A DNA stretch of 64,000 nt from Heterohyrax brucei (lineage: Eukaryota; Chordata; Mammalia; Hyracoidea; Procaviidae): assembly GCA_028571685.1 (NCBI GenBank), contig CM053166.1, positions 62,830,111 to 62,894,110 of the forward strand, written 5' to 3'. Below, piece after piece: positions 1-11,465 of this stretch. Within the stretch, counting starts at the first letter, position 1; every line of letters begins with the position of its first letter. The notes below the pieces were generated by a model. The model ran no database searches. It was not told where the DNA came from and saw only the letters and a program-made list of their open reading frames with translations. Made by a program: the position numbers and the translations under genes.

Positions 1-919
1 TGTGATTTTTTTTTAATCCATTGATAAGACACCTCTCTTACTTTTCCTATAAAATAGTAGAATCCTGATGGTGCCAGTGTCCCTCCAAGTTGAATATGGA
101 CCCACTCTGTATATCCTGAAAAAAAGCTATGCCCTTGGCATACTACTATGTTGATGCCGGAGGGGAAAGTCTGTAAGTGTTCCCCTTCCCCAATAAACCT
201 TATTACTTTGAAATCCATGCCCTACAGACTGTGACATTTTTTCCAGAACCAAGTAGCATGATAAGTATAGACCTAGATGGGATATACATATGGTATGGTG
301 ATTATAAGTGAAGCCTTATCAAGTAAGAACCAAAAATGCTTAAGAGAAACAGCTACAAAGTACATAGGGAAAAAAACAGTGGTAGCCGAACAAATTCTAC
401 CCAAGAGCCTCATGCTATGCATTACTTAATACTAGGTACATAAATATAGCAGTATAATAATAAACACTCATAACAGGTAGGTATGAGAGGTTGATTAGAT
501 TTTTGCCCAGACTTTGTGTCTGGTTCATTCATAGTGTAATGCTTGACAAATACCATTCTAAGTGCTGGAGATACAGCACTGAACCAAGTGTTCCATCACT
601 GAGCTCACTCAGTTTAATTTTTTAACCACAAGTTCATATTCTGTTTGAATGCTTTTCTCCACTTGTGGATTAAATTTTCATGAAGTCCAATTGTATACGC
701 TGTGTATTAATCTGATTAATTTGGGGAAGCAAGGGAGAGAAGGTTTTTAGCAGTATTAATCCACTTGGGAGACAAGGTGAAAATGAGCTAAAACTGATAT
801 CCAGGCCATGAGTCAGTTCTGACTCAGAGTGACCTCATTGGCTAGAACTATCTCAATGGTCTGAGGGGCTAGTCTTTGAGTCAGGTTAGTCTTTTGAGTC
901 TTCGAAAGCTTTTCTTTTC
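1..919. other. Unassigned non-coding DNA
   Basis: AT-rich sequence in which I recognise no gene and no clear repeat. A stretch near 808-840 (agtcagttctgactcagagt) is repeated at 1470-1490, where it is the end of a BovB element, so a small BovB-tail fragment may lie here. Confidence 0.4.
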
Positions 920-1445
920 TTTTTTTTAAACTACACTTCTGCTTAAGACCCAGATGAAATAACAGGGATTGGATTTACCCTCCCATTGCAAACAACCGAA
1001 AAAGCAAACTAAACACATGAAGCAATTGTTTTCAAGATTCTGGATACCAGGCGACAAAGTACAATAATTCCTGAGAGACTATAAACAAACAAGTTGAATC
1101 CTGTAGTTATCCTAGCTTACTGCCTTGAAAAAATTTTCAGGACACAGTGCAGGGAGGCGGGACTGAAGTAGATTCAAAGTTGAGAAAACACAGCTGTGAG
1201 TGCAGGGAGATTAAGGTAGCCATATTTTGCAGGACAGAAGTACAGGAGAGGAGGAAGCATCACAGAAACAAAACTACAGAGACCTGCAGAAGGACTCCCT
1301 TGAATATTCAAAACTATCCCAAAGAATTAAAGGAAACAGTGCCCGGTACAAATACAGGGCCAGGAGCAGGACCTGATCTCACTTGCCAGACAGTAAAAAA
1401 TTATAATTGATGAAGCATTAGGAAAAGTTCTCAAAAAGATCTTGC
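920..1445 (+). repeat. Old L1/HAL1-like 5' segment, first half
   Basis: Purine-rich sequence resembling the 5' region of ancient mammalian L1 or HAL1 elements (for example around 955-1010 and 1255-1400). Similar sequence seems to resume at 3385 after a BovB element, so this would be an old element split by a later insertion. The assignment rests on recognition of general style only. Confidence 0.35.
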
Positions 1446-3384
1446 CTCAGTTGTTGGTAGGTGCTACTGAGTCAGTTCTGACTCAGAGTGATCTCATGTG
1501 CAACAGAACAAAATGCTGCCCAGTCCTGCGTCATCCTCACAATCTTGTTTCTAGGTATGCGTCCATCATTGCAGCCACTGTGTCAATCTGTCTCGTCGAG
1601 TATCTTCCTCTTTTTTGCTTACCCTCTAATTTACCAAGTATGCTGTCCTTCTCCAGGGACTTGTCCCCCCTGATAACATGTCCAAAGTACTTGAGACAAA
1701 GTGTCTCAATCATCTCTTGTAATAAGCAGAGTGGCTATACTTTCCCCAATATTTCGTTTATTCTTGTGGCAATCCATGATATAGTCAACATTCTCTTCCA
1801 ACAGCATAACTCAAATTGTATCATTTCTTCAGTCTTCCTTATTCATTGTCCAGCTTTTGCATGTACAGGAGGCAATTGAAAATACCATGCCTTGGCTCAG
1901 GTGCACCTTAGTCCTTAAGGTGACAACTTTGCTTTTTACAGCAGATTTGCCTAATGCAATACATCATTTGATTTCTTGACTGATACTTCCATGGACATTG
2001 ATTGTGAATCCAAGTAAAATGAAATCCTTGACAATTTGAAACTTTTCTCGGTTTATCATCATGTTGCTTACTTGATCCAGTTACGAGGATTTTTGTATTC
2101 CTTATCTTGAGATGTAATCCATAGCGAAGGCGGTGGCCTTTGATCTTTATCAGAAAGTGTTTCAAATTCTCTTCACTTTCAGCAACCAAGGTTGTGTCAT
2201 CTGCATATCATTAATGAGTTTCCCTCCACACCTGATGAGAAATTTCTTCTTTATATGGTTCAGCTTCTCAAATTATTTGCTCAGCATACAGAGTGAATAG
2301 GTGTGGTTAAAGGAAACAAACCTGATGCACATCTTTCCTGATTTTAAACCATGTAGTACATCTTTGTTTCATTCAAATGACTGTCTCTTGGCCTACATGC
2401 AGGTTCCACATGGGCAAAACTAAGTGTTTTGGAATTCCCATTCTTCACAATGTTGTCTATAATTTGTTATGATTCACACAGTCAAATGTTCTTGCACGAT
2501 CAACAAAACATAGGCAAACATCGTTCTGCTATTATCTGCTTTCAGCCAAGATCCATCTGATACCAGCAATGATATCCCTCATTCCACATCCTCTTCCGAA
2601 TCCCGATTGAATTTCTGGCTATTCTCTGTCTATATACTGCTTCAACTACTTTTGAATGATGTTTAGCAAAATTTTACTTGTGTGTTATATTAATGCAGTT
2701 GTTTGATAATTTCTACATTCTGTTGTTTCATCTTTCTTTGGAATGGGCAAAAATATACATCTATTCCAGTTGGTTGGCCAGCTAAGTAGCTGTCTTTCAA
2801 ATTCCTTGGCATAGATGAGCATACCCTTCCAGTACTCCATCCCTTTGTTGAAACATCTCGATTGGTATTTTCATCAGTTCCTGGAGCCTTGATTTTTATT
2901 TATTTATTTTTTTTCCAGTGCCTCGAGCGCAGCTTAGACTTCTTCCTTCAGTATTATCAATTCCTGATCCTACGCTACCTGCATGTTGACCAATTATTTT
3001 GGTACCGTGACTCTGAGTATTCTTTTCCATATTCTTTTGATGTTTCCTGTGTCATTCAGTATTTTGCCCATTAAAAACAAAAATCCACTGTTTTTGAGTC
3101 GACTTCCAACTCATAATGACCCTGTATAGACTTCTTCAATATTTTAACTCAAGGCTTGAATTTTTTCTTCATCTCTTTCAGCTTGAGAAATGCTGAGTAT
3201 GTTCTTCCCTTTTGTTTTTTTCTAATTCCAGTTCTTTGAACATTTCATTATAATACTTTGTCATCTTGAGCCACCCCTTGAAATCTTCTGTTCAGCTCTA
3301 CATTCTCATTTCTTCCATTAACTGTAGTACTATATATTGATGATTCATTTTCAGGGTCTTTTCTGTTATCTACTTACGTAGCAC
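1446..3384 (-). mobile_element. BovB (RTE-clade) LINE, degraded, minus strand
   Basis: Read on the minus strand this is a decayed RTE/BovB reverse-transcriptase region. The catalytic box Y-A-D-D-T is encoded around 2197-2208, followed in the same frame (2189 down to 1908) by the characteristic 'AESEENLKHFL' helix and a 'LKIRNTKILVTGSS' stretch. The left end (1447-1490) matches, in reverse, the 3' end of the other BovB copy near 19555-19600. Stops and frameshifts elsewhere show it is dead. RTE elements encode an apurinic-type endonuclease plus reverse transcriptase; only the RT part is convincing here. A short AfroSINE-tail-like stretch (about 3088-3130) appears inside or beside it. BovB is known in Afrotheria and ruminants and is thought to spread horizontally. 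Confidence 0.72.
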
Positions 3385-3690
3385 CACAGAAATACCCAGC
3401 ACTGAATGTGGTCAAATTCACCATGCCTGGCATCCAGTCAAAGATTACCAGGAAGACGAGAAAACAGAGCAACATGACTAATAATGATGAGAATAACAAA
3501 TCAAAATAGATCCGTAACTGACACAGGTGTTAGAATTAATAGAAAAGAACATTAAAAGAGATATTATAACTCTTTGCCATGTCCTCAGAAAGTTAAGTAT
3601 AGATCTGGAAGGTATAAAATAAACATCTAAATCAAATTTGTAAAGTTTAAAACTACAAATTTTGACGTGAAACATACATTGGATGAGATT
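3385..3690 (+). repeat. Old L1/HAL1-like segment, second half
   Basis: Purine-rich sequence in the style of an old L1/HAL1 5' region, picking up after the BovB insertion. It carries many stops in all frames. Weak, recognition-based call. Confidence 0.35.
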
Positions 3691-3905
3691 AACAGGAGAT
3701 ACTCCCTCGCTGGGACAAATAGTTAAGTGCTCTATGAGTAGCTGAAAGGTTGGTGGTTGGAATCTACCCAGACGTGCCTTGGAAGATAGTCCTGGTAATC
3801 TGCTTTTAAGAAAGTCTCAGCCTTAAAAATTCAATGAAGCAGTTCTATTCTGAATATATGTGGTCGCTGTGAGTTGAAATCTACTTGACACCACCTAACA
3901 AAAAT
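3691..3905 (+). mobile_element. AfroSINE, longer subtype, plus strand
   Basis: A degenerate tRNA-derived head (atagttaagtgctctatgag), a middle segment, and the diagnostic tail 'gtcgctgtgagttgaaatct' followed by an A-rich end. The extra middle segment marks a longer subtype than the copies at 15406 or 61950. It interrupts the old L1-like sequence. Confidence 0.75.
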
Positions 3906-3989
3906 AATAATAGAAACTGTAGATGAAAAGATCAGTGAATCCTAAGACACAACAATAGAAACTCCAAAGTGAAACACAGTTTGGCAGTT

Positions 3990-4447
3990 TCTTAATAAGT
4001 TAAAAACAAATTTACCATACAACTCAGCAATCCCACTCCTTGGAATTTACCTAAAGAGATGAAAATATACATGGACACAGACTTCCATGTGAATGTTCAT
4101 AGCAGCATTATTCATAAAAGCAAAAAAAAAAAGAAACAGCCCAAATGCCCAAGTGATGAACAGATAAACAAAATGGGATATATTCATACAATAGAATACT
4201 ATTTGACAATAAAAAGGAATAAACAACTGACATGAATCAACATTTGTTGCAACAACACGAATCTCAAAATTATTATGCTGAGTAAAAGAAACCAGATGTC
4301 CCCAAGGTTACATACTGCATTATTCCATTAATGTAAATTTGTTAAAAGGGCAAACTAATGGGTCGTAATACAAAACAGGTCAATAGTTGCCTGGGAATAG
4401 AGAAGGGGAAGAAGGAGGGATTATTACAAAGATATATAACATTTAGT
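3990..4447 (+). repeat. Ancient L1 3' end
   Basis: Typical 3' end of old mammalian L1s: 'caatcccactccttggaatt', 'gttcatagcagcattattca', 'aaacagcccaaatgcccaag' and 'aatactatttgacaataaaa' occur in the canonical order of the ORF2 C-terminus and the start of the 3'UTR. Frames are broken. A similar relic lies at 30681-31560. Confidence 0.7.
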
Positions 4448-4850
4448 AGTTGTGATGGGTAATTTTATGTGTCAATTTTGCAAGATTATAGTACTGAGTT
4501 ATTCAATTAAATACTTAATCCATATGTTTCTGTAAAGACATTTTGTAGATAGAGTTAACAAGTGCACTCAGCTGACTTTACGTAAAGAAGATTATTCTCA
4601 ATTACCTGGATGGGACTTATCCAATTAGTTGAAACGCTTTCAGGGAAAAATTAAGTTTTACCTGAGGATGAAGAAATTCAACCTGTAAACTTCAACATCA
4701 GCTTCTTCCTGAGGGTTTCCAAGGACTGGACTGCCCTATGGATTTCAGACTTTTCAGCCTCCACAATCATGTAAGTTAATTCCTTGAAATATATCTCTTG
4801 ATACCCTGCTGGTTCGGTTTTTCAGGTAGAACTCTGATATAGGAGCTTTA
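4448..4850 (+). repeat. Solo LTR of ERVL type (MLT2-like)
   Basis: Opens with 'gtgatgggtaattttatgtg' and 'tcaattttgcaagattatag', and closes with 'cagcctccacaatcatgtaa', 'gttaattccttgaaatatat' and 'ctctgatat', the layout of old ERVL/MLT2-class LTRs. No internal retroviral sequence is attached. Exact family not determined. Confidence 0.5.
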
Positions 4851-5014
4851 AAAAAAAATTCTCATCAGACAAGGGAACAGCTCATGCCAGTGTTGACTTA
4901 CTGAGAGGAGGGCTGGAGAACAGTAAAGAAAAAAAAATCTCCCCTTTTACATATCAGGCTTATGAAGGGTATAAAAAGCATCCCTCACTGTCTAAACTCA
5001 TCAACCAAATATTT
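4851..5014. other. Short unassigned flank
   Basis: Sequence between the old LTR and the L1-A insertion site; nothing recognised. Confidence 0.4.
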
Positions 5015-5032
5015 CTTATAAAAATTTTTTTT
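5015..5032. repeat. Target-site duplication of L1-A, left copy
   Basis: 'cttataaaaatttttttt' here matches 'cttataaaattttttt' at 12246-12261, immediately outside the other end of L1-A. The AT-rich TTTT/AAAA context fits the L1 endonuclease preference. Confidence 0.75.
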
Positions 5033-5080
5033 CTTTTTTTTTATTTTTATTATTTTTTATTTTTATTTAACATAACTCAG

Positions 5081-6052
5081 TGAAAATATACATTCACATG
5101 TAAATTTACATGCCCCCCCTATATGCAGCTTCCGCTGCTCTCCCTGTCTGGTGACTGCACACTATTCCTCTCTGCTCCATACATGTCTCATCCTCCCAAC
5201 AGTCTCCTTTCCCCTCCTCTCCTTCCACTCCCCTTCCTCCAGCCAGAGGTCAGCAAGATGATATCCTATAGATGTATAGAACCATAAAGTGCTTCCAACA
5301 TATGGTTACTCTGCATTGCCATGTCCATTCCATTCCTGTCCAAAGAGTGGACCTTTGTTATAATTTATGGGAACGGGCAGCATCAGGGCCGGGGGCCATG
5401 CTCTCAGAGGAACCCCAGAACCGCTGGACCATCAATTGAGGTCTTTTAGTGGAGATCTCATGATGCACCTCTTTTTATTCTTGTGTTGCCGGTGAGGCTC
5501 CTCTCTGTGAGCTCCGTCATGGCTATCACTGGTCGTGGCCGGGCACCATCCGGTTCTTCCGGTCCCAGGTCGATGTAGGTACCCACTCTTGTGGGTCTCT
5601 CTGTCTTCTCGGTTGTCTTTACCGCATGCCATTTTGGCCCTCGGTGAGCATCCCTTCCTGCTGAGTTGGGACCATGTGCTGTCTCCTCGGATGGCAGCTT
5701 GGCAGCTTTTAAGACCCCAGACGCCACTCACCAATGTGGGGTGCAGAGAGCTCTCTTAGCAAAACGCTAGTTGTGCCAATTGGCCTGGAATTCGCCTAAG
5801 AGCATGGTCCCCCGCCCCCCGCCTCAGCTACTCTATCCTTGCAGTATTGAGTCAAGATGGAAGGAGTACTCAAGTTATGCTGAAGTCCACTTAATGTTGT
5901 TCTTGTTCCTAATGTGTGCTGTCACCGCTTTCTCCCAACCAGATTTCTAGTAACTACCTAAACTAAACCCCCCCCGTCCTCCCTCCCTCCCTCCCCTCCC
6001 TTACAGCTGTCAAAGAGTCTTTTCTTCTATACACGAGTCTGTTTTTGAGATC
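5081..6052 (-). other. L1-A 3'UTR
   Basis: Non-coding 3' part of L1-A, unusually long at nearly 1 kb. Pieces of the same sequence recur at 12806-13061, 20250-21230, 26030-26905, 29580-30470, 36156-36721, 51444-52045, 60740-61395 and 63795-64000, which identifies those as L1 fragments even where no coding sequence remains. Confidence 0.85.
5968..6000 (-). other. G-rich tract (potential G-quadruplex) in L1-A 3'UTR
   Basis: On the minus (sense) strand this is a run of five or more GGG blocks separated by 1-2 bases, just downstream of the ORF2 stop. G-rich polypurine tracts at this place are a known hallmark of mammalian L1 3'UTRs. The equivalent tract in L1-C lies at 25991-26022. Confidence 0.7.
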
Positions 6053-9000
6053 TTATCGTAGAGGTCTCTTACAGTATTTGTCCTTTGGTCGCTGACTACT
6101 TTCACTCAACATAATGTCTTCCAGTTGAAACCAGGTTAGGAGATGTTTCCTGGAATCATCGTTATTCTTTATCATTGTGTAGTGCTCCATTGAGTATATG
6201 TACCAAAGTTTACCTATCCATTCTTCTATTGTTGGGCATCTGGGTTGATTCCACCTTTTTGCTATTGTGGACTTTGCCGCAATAAATATTCTGGTGCATG
6301 TGTCCGTCGGTGTGAAAGGCCTTGAATCTGTAGGATATATTCCAAGTAGTGGAATTACTGGGTCAAATGGTATATCGATATCCATTTTTTTAAGGAAGCG
6401 CCAGATTGCCTTCCAAAGAGGCTGGACCATTTTGCAACCCCACCAACAGTGTAGAAGGGTTCCACTTTCTCCACAGCCTCTCCAGCATTTGTTGCTTTGT
6501 GTTTTCTGGATCATGGCCAATCTTGTTGGGGTGAGATGGTATCTCACTGCTGTCTTGATTTGAATTTCTTTAATAGCTAAAGATAGGGAACATGTCCGCA
6601 TGTGTTTTTTGGCTGCCTGGATCTCCTCTTTAGTGAAATATCTGTCCATCTCCTTTGCCCATCGCTTAATTGGATGGTTTATCTTCTTCTTATTGATATT
6701 TTGTAGTATCTTATAGATTATGGAGATCAGGTGTCGATCTGACATAGAGTTGCCAAATATTTTTTCCCACTCTGTGGGTGTTCTTTTAATTCTATTCATA
6801 AAGTCTTTGGATGAGCAAAAGTGTTTGATTCTTAATAGTTCCCATTTATCTACTTTCTCTTCTGTTGATTGAGGTTTCTTTGACAGATTTTGGAGTCTGT
6901 CCTCATTGTGTATTAAAACTTCCATTGTTGTTCCTACCTTTTCTTGGATGAGCTTTATCGTTTTAGGTTTGATATTTAGGTCTTTTATCCAGTTGGAGTT
7001 GGTTTTTGTATAAGGTGTAAGATATGGATCTTGATTCAGTTTATTGCAGATGGATAACCAATTTTGCCAGCACCATTTGTTGAAGATACTGTTTTTACCC
7101 CAGTTTAATGTCTTAGGGCCTTTGTCGAATATCAACTGTTCATAGGCAGATGGTGTCATCTCTGGGGTCTCAATTCTGTTCCATCGATCAGTCTGTCTGT
7201 TCTTGTACCAGTACCAGGCTGTTTTGACCACTGTGGCAGTGTAGTATGTTCTAAGGTCGGGTAATGAGAGCCCTCCCAGTGTGTTCTTCTTCTTTAGTAG
7301 CACCTTACTTATCCGGGGCTTCTTCCCTTTCCAAACAAAATTGGTGATTTGTTTCTCCATCTCATTAAAAAATGATGCTGGAACTTGTATTGGGATTGCA
7401 TTATATAAATAAATTGCTTTGGGTAAAATAGACATTTTCACAATGTTAAGTCTTCCTATCCATGAGCAGGGTAGGTTTTTCCATTTATCTAAGTCTCTCT
7501 TAGTTTCTTGTAGTAAGGGCTTGTAGTTCTCTTTGTAAAGGTCTGTTGTTTCTCTGGTTACATTAATTCCTAGGTACTTTATCTTCTTAGGGGCTATCGT
7601 AAATGGTATTGATTTGATAATTTCTTCCTTGACAGTCTCGTTGTTGGTATAAAGGAATCCTACTGATTTACTTATGTTTATCTTGTATCCTGAGACTTTG
7701 CTGAACTCTTCTATCAGTTTGAGTAACTTACTTATAGATTCCTTGGAGTTCTCTGCATATACAATCATATCATCTGTGAACAGGGAGATTTTAACTTCCT
7801 GTTTGCCGATGCAGATGCCCTTTATTTGTTCCTCTTGTCTAATTGCTCTGGCTAGAACTTCTAGCACAATGTTGAATAGGAGAGGTGACAGTGGGCATCC
7901 TTGTCTAGTTCCTGATCTCAGGGGAAAGTCTTTCAGTCTCTCTCCATTCAGGATGATGTGGGCAATTGGCTTTGTATAAATGGCCCTTATTGTGTTGAGG
8001 AATTTGCCGTCTATGCCCATTTTGCGAAGAGTTTTTAGCATGAATGGGTGTTGGACTTTATCAAATGCCTTTTCGGCATCAATGGGCAAAATCAGGTGAT
8101 CCTTGTCTTTTGTGTTATTTATGTGGTTAATCACATTAATTGTTTTCCTAATGTTGAACCAGCCTTGCATCCCTGGTATGAATCCCACTTGGTCATGATG
8201 GATTATTTTCTTGATATGTTGTTGTATTCTGTTGGCAAGAATTTTGTTGAAGATTTTTGCGTCTAAGTTCATGAGTGATATCGGTCTGTAGTTCTCTGTC
8301 TTTGTTGGATCTTTCCCGGGCTTAGGTATCAGGGTTATGCTGGCTTTATAGAATGAGTTTGGGAGTACTTCATCACTTTCTATACTGTGAAATAGTTTCA
8401 ATAGTATTGGGGATAAGTCTTCTCTAAATGCTTGGTAGAATTCTGCCGTGAAGCCATCTGGGCCCGGACTTTTTTGGGTTGGCAGTGTTTTGATGACCTT
8501 TTCAATCTCTTCTTTTGTGATGGATTTATTAAGTTGTTCTGCTTCATGTTGTGATAGTTTGGGTAGGTGGTATGAGTCAAGGAATTGGTCCATTTCCCCT
8601 AGGTTTTCAAATTTGTTAGAGTACAGTCTTTCATAGTATTCTGTTAGGATGTTTTTGATTTCTGTTGCATCTGTGGTGACAACTCCCTTCTCCTTTCTAA
8701 TTTGGGTTATTTGTTTCCTTTCCTGCTTTTCTTTAGTAAGTTTAGCCAGTGGTTTATCAATTTTGTTGATCTTTTCAAAAAAACAGCTTTTGGTCTTTTC
8801 AATTTTTTCAATTGTTTTTCTATTCTCTAATTCATTTAGCTCTGCTCTAATCTTTATGATCTCCTTTCTTCCGGTGCCCGAGGGGTTCCTCTGTTGTTCT
8901 CTTTCTACTTGTTCAAGCTGTAGAGTTAGTTCCTTGATTTGGTTTCTTTCTTCCTTCCCGATGTGTGCATTTATGGAGATAAACAGACCTCTGAGCACTG

Positions 9001-9876
9001 CTTTGGCTGTATCCCATAGGTTCTGGTAGGAAGTGTTTTCGTTCTCATTGGAATCCATGAATTTCTTTAATTGATCCCTGATTTCCTCTGTAACCCATGT
9101 TTTTTTGAGCAAGATGTTGTTCAGTTTCCAAGAGTTCCACTTTCTATCTCTGTTTTTTCTGCTATTGATTTCAATTTTGATGGCTTTATGATCTGAGAAG
9201 ATGCTTTGCAATAATTCAATGGTATGGATTTTGTTGAGCATTGCATTATGGCCTATCACGTGGTCAATTCTGGAGAATGTTCCATGAGCACTGGAGAAGA
9301 AGGTGTAGTTGTCTGCTGAGGGGTGGAAAGTTCTGTATATATCAATGAGGTTTAGTTGGTTAATTGTGTCAATGAGGTCTTCTGTATCTTTACTGAGCTT
9401 TTTTCTAGATGATCTGTCTAGTAATGAGAGTGGAGTGTTAAAGTCTCCCACTATTATTGTGGAGTCATCTAACTCTCTTTTGAGCATAGTCAGTGTTTCT
9501 TCGTCATATTTAGGTGCTCTGACATTAGGTGCATAAATGTTTAATATAGTTAAGTCTTGCTTGTGTACTGAACCTTTCAGCAATAAATAGTGTCCATCTT
9601 TGTCCACGATGGTGGATTTGACATTAAAGTTGATTTTGTCTGAGATTAGAATTGCCCCCCTGCTATTCTTTGTTCATTGTTAGCTTGATATATATTCTTC
9701 CATCCTTTAATTTTCAGTTTGTTCCTGTCTTTAGGTCTCAAGTGAGTTTTTTGTAGACAACATACAGATGGGTCATGTCTTTTGATCCAAGATGACACTC
9801 GGTGTCTCTTTACTGGAGCATTCAGTCCATTCACATTCAATGTAATTATTGATAGGTATGTGTTCACTGCTGCCAT
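6053..9876 (-). pseudogene. L1-A ORF2: endonuclease and reverse transcriptase, one frameshift
   Basis: Encodes the L1 ORF2 protein that nicks target DNA and reverse-transcribes L1 RNA. About 1274 codons, the family's usual length. The start ATG at 9876 gives 'MAAVNTYLSIITLNVNGLNA' with the endonuclease Asn at residue 14. The endonuclease GDFN and SDHK boxes, the reverse-transcriptase region (including '[16 protein letters not shown]' and '[18 protein letters not shown]') and the Cys-rich C-terminal region ('[18 protein letters not shown]') are all present. Three oddities. One base is missing in a C-run at 9655-9660 (a G-run on the sense strand), shifting the frame after residue 74. Residue 43, the catalytic Glu of the endonuclease, is Lys here (AAA at 9750-9748) whereas L1-J has Glu. 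The RT box reads F-T-D-D instead of F-A-D-D. No other stop interrupts the frame. The frameshift could be a sequencing error in a homopolymer. Confidence 0.9.
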
Positions 9877-10130
9877 TGTGATATGTTTATTTTTATGTTG
9901 ATGTTTTCTCTGTTGTTCTTATTAGTCTGTTCTGAGACACTCTTTTTTGTGAGTTGATTTTTCACCTTTTTCAGAACTGGTTTTATAGTTCTTGAGACTC
10001 GTGTGTTAGATTTCTTGAAATGGTATGATACATCTTTGTTGTGCTTTACAGCTGCCCCTATGAACCCCCTTAATAAACTATTTATAAACCCAATTTTAAT
10101 TACTACCAGTCTGGTCATCTTCCTCTCCAT
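9864..10130 (-). CDS. Inter-ORF open frame of L1-A (88 aa), function unknown
   Basis: An 88-codon Lys/Asn-rich frame filling the unusually long gap between ORF1 and ORF2. It runs into ORF2: its last 13 bases, ending TGA, overlap the ORF2 ATG. L1-J (59200-59466) has an open frame of the same length with the same overlap, about 73% identical by hand count (24 of 88 residues differ). No domain or signal is recognised. It may be a real accessory peptide or an upstream frame that lets ribosomes reinitiate at ORF2, or it may simply be open by shared descent. Human L1 has a much shorter inter-ORF spacer. Confidence 0.3.
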   Translation of the reverse strand: MERKMTRLVVIKIGFINSLLRGFIGAAVKHNKDVSYHFKKSNTRVSRTIKPVLKKVKNQLTKKSVSEQTNKNNRENINIKINISQWQQ

Positions 10131-10292
10131 CTGGAAGGACTATAACGACTGTAGTACATCCCTCTTTTATTATGATGACACCATAGTTTTCATGATGATC
10201 ACTGGATGGCTTCTTTCCCAATCAAAGCTGTGATTTACTTTGGAGCCTTCCCTAAATGAGTATTGAGTAGTGTGTCGTTCTAAAATATAAAG

Positions 10293-11225
10293 TTAGTGGT
10301 TTCGTTCTTCTAAGTCAAAGCCAAGAACTTCTTTCAGTATTTCTTGTAGTTTGGGTTTGGTTTTTACAAAGTCTCTGAGTTTCTGTTTATCTGGAAATGT
10401 CTTAATTTCATTTTCATGTTTGAAAGACAGTTTTGCAGGATATATAATTCTTGGTTGGAAGTTCTTCTCCTTCAAGACTTTGAATGTATCTTGCCACTGT
10501 CTCCGTGCCAGCATGGCTTCTGCTGAGAAATCTGACGAGAGCCTACAGGGTTTCCCTCTGAATGTGAGCTTTGCCTTGAGTCTTGCTGCCTTTAAGAGTT
10601 GCTGCTTATGTTTCATTTTGTTAAGCTTGATTATAATATGTCTTGGAGTCTTTCTTTTGAGATCGATATTGGGTGGTGTACGATATGCACCTGAGATGTC
10701 TATACTCTCTTCCTTCATGATTTCTGGGAAGTTTTCTTTCAGCAGCTCAGCAACAATACTCTCTGTGTTCTCAGATGTCTCACCCTGTTCAGGGACTCCA
10801 ATTAGTCGAAGGTTGTTCCTCTTAATAGAGTCCCACATGCTTCTTAATGTTTCTTCATTTTTCTTGTTTCTTTTTTCTGATTTCTGCTCATAGACACTGG
10901 CATCAGTAGCTCTGTCTTCCAAGTCAGAAATTCTTTTTTCCATTTGTTCCATTCTGTTTTCTTGGCTTTGCATGGAAGTTTCTATGTCTTTTATTTTCTT
11001 CTTGATCTGTTGGATTTCAGAGTACTGGTGTTCCATCAGATCGAACAACTTGCTTAATTTTTCATATTGTTCTGCTGCATTTTGTATAAGGTCTAGAAGG
11101 GCTCTGTATATAATCAATTTGTATTCACTTCCTGATGCTTTCATAAAAGTTTCTTCATCTGGAAAACTCCTTGGTTGCTTTGTTTGGGAGCCTTCTGAAG
11201 CCATGAGTGATTGCTTGTATGCCAC
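10293..11225 (-). CDS. L1-A ORF1 protein: RNA-binding nucleic-acid chaperone, intact
   Basis: A 310-residue intact frame, close to the 338 residues of human L1 ORF1p. L1 ORF1p forms trimers that coat L1 RNA. Visible layout: a variable N-terminus (1-45), a heptad-rich coiled coil (about 50-125, 'IQQIKKKIKDIETSMQSQEN'), an RRM-like central domain starting near 'NNLRLIGVPEQGE' (about 138-240), and a C-terminal domain with the conserved 'FQPRIIYPAKLSF' stretch (about 255-270). Start chosen at 11225; a second ATG occurs 7 codons later (MASEG). It is the first frame after the 5'UTR. No stops or frameshifts, in contrast to ORF1 of L1-G and L1-I. Confidence 0.88.
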   Translation of the reverse strand: MAYKQSLMASEGSQTKQPRSFPDEETFMKASGSEYKLIIYRALLDLIQNAAEQYEKLSKLFDLMEHQYSEIQQIKKKIKDIETSMQSQENRMEQMEKRISDLEDRATDASVYEQKSEKRNKKNEETLRSMWDSIKRNNLRLIGVPEQGETSENTESIVAELLKENFPEIMKEESIDISGAYRTPPNIDLKRKTPRHIIIKLNKMKHKQQLLKAARLKAKLTFRGKPCRLSSDFSAEAMLARRQWQDTFKVLKEKNFQPRIIYPAKLSFKHENEIKTFPDKQKLRDFVKTKPKLQEILKEVLGFDLEERNH

Positions 11226-11465
11226 AATTGTCTGTTGCTTTTTGGGTCCCGTGTGAGTGTATAGAGGCTGGAAGAGGTACTGTGAGGATGGATTGCAAAT
11301 GTTTCTCTAGGCTGTCTTCAAATGTAAAGCAAAAGGTATCTGACCAGTTCATAAGTCAGTTAGGTTTTCAGGTGTAGAGGTCCCTCTTCCCGTCTGACAA
11401 AGTAAGCGCCACTGTATCCAACCCCAGATGATAACAAACTAGTTCAGAATATAGCACTGCTAGTG

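Noticed and set aside
1442-1879. 145-codon plus-strand frame at the BovB end.
   Set aside because: Antisense to a BovB element; no domain.
8649-9029. 126-codon plus-strand frame opposite L1-A ORF2, and several others like it (7674-7979, 10351-10893).
   Set aside because: They are antisense shadows of ORF2 and ORF1. Their Ser/Leu/Phe-rich composition is what the reverse of a Lys/Glu/Asn-rich protein gives.
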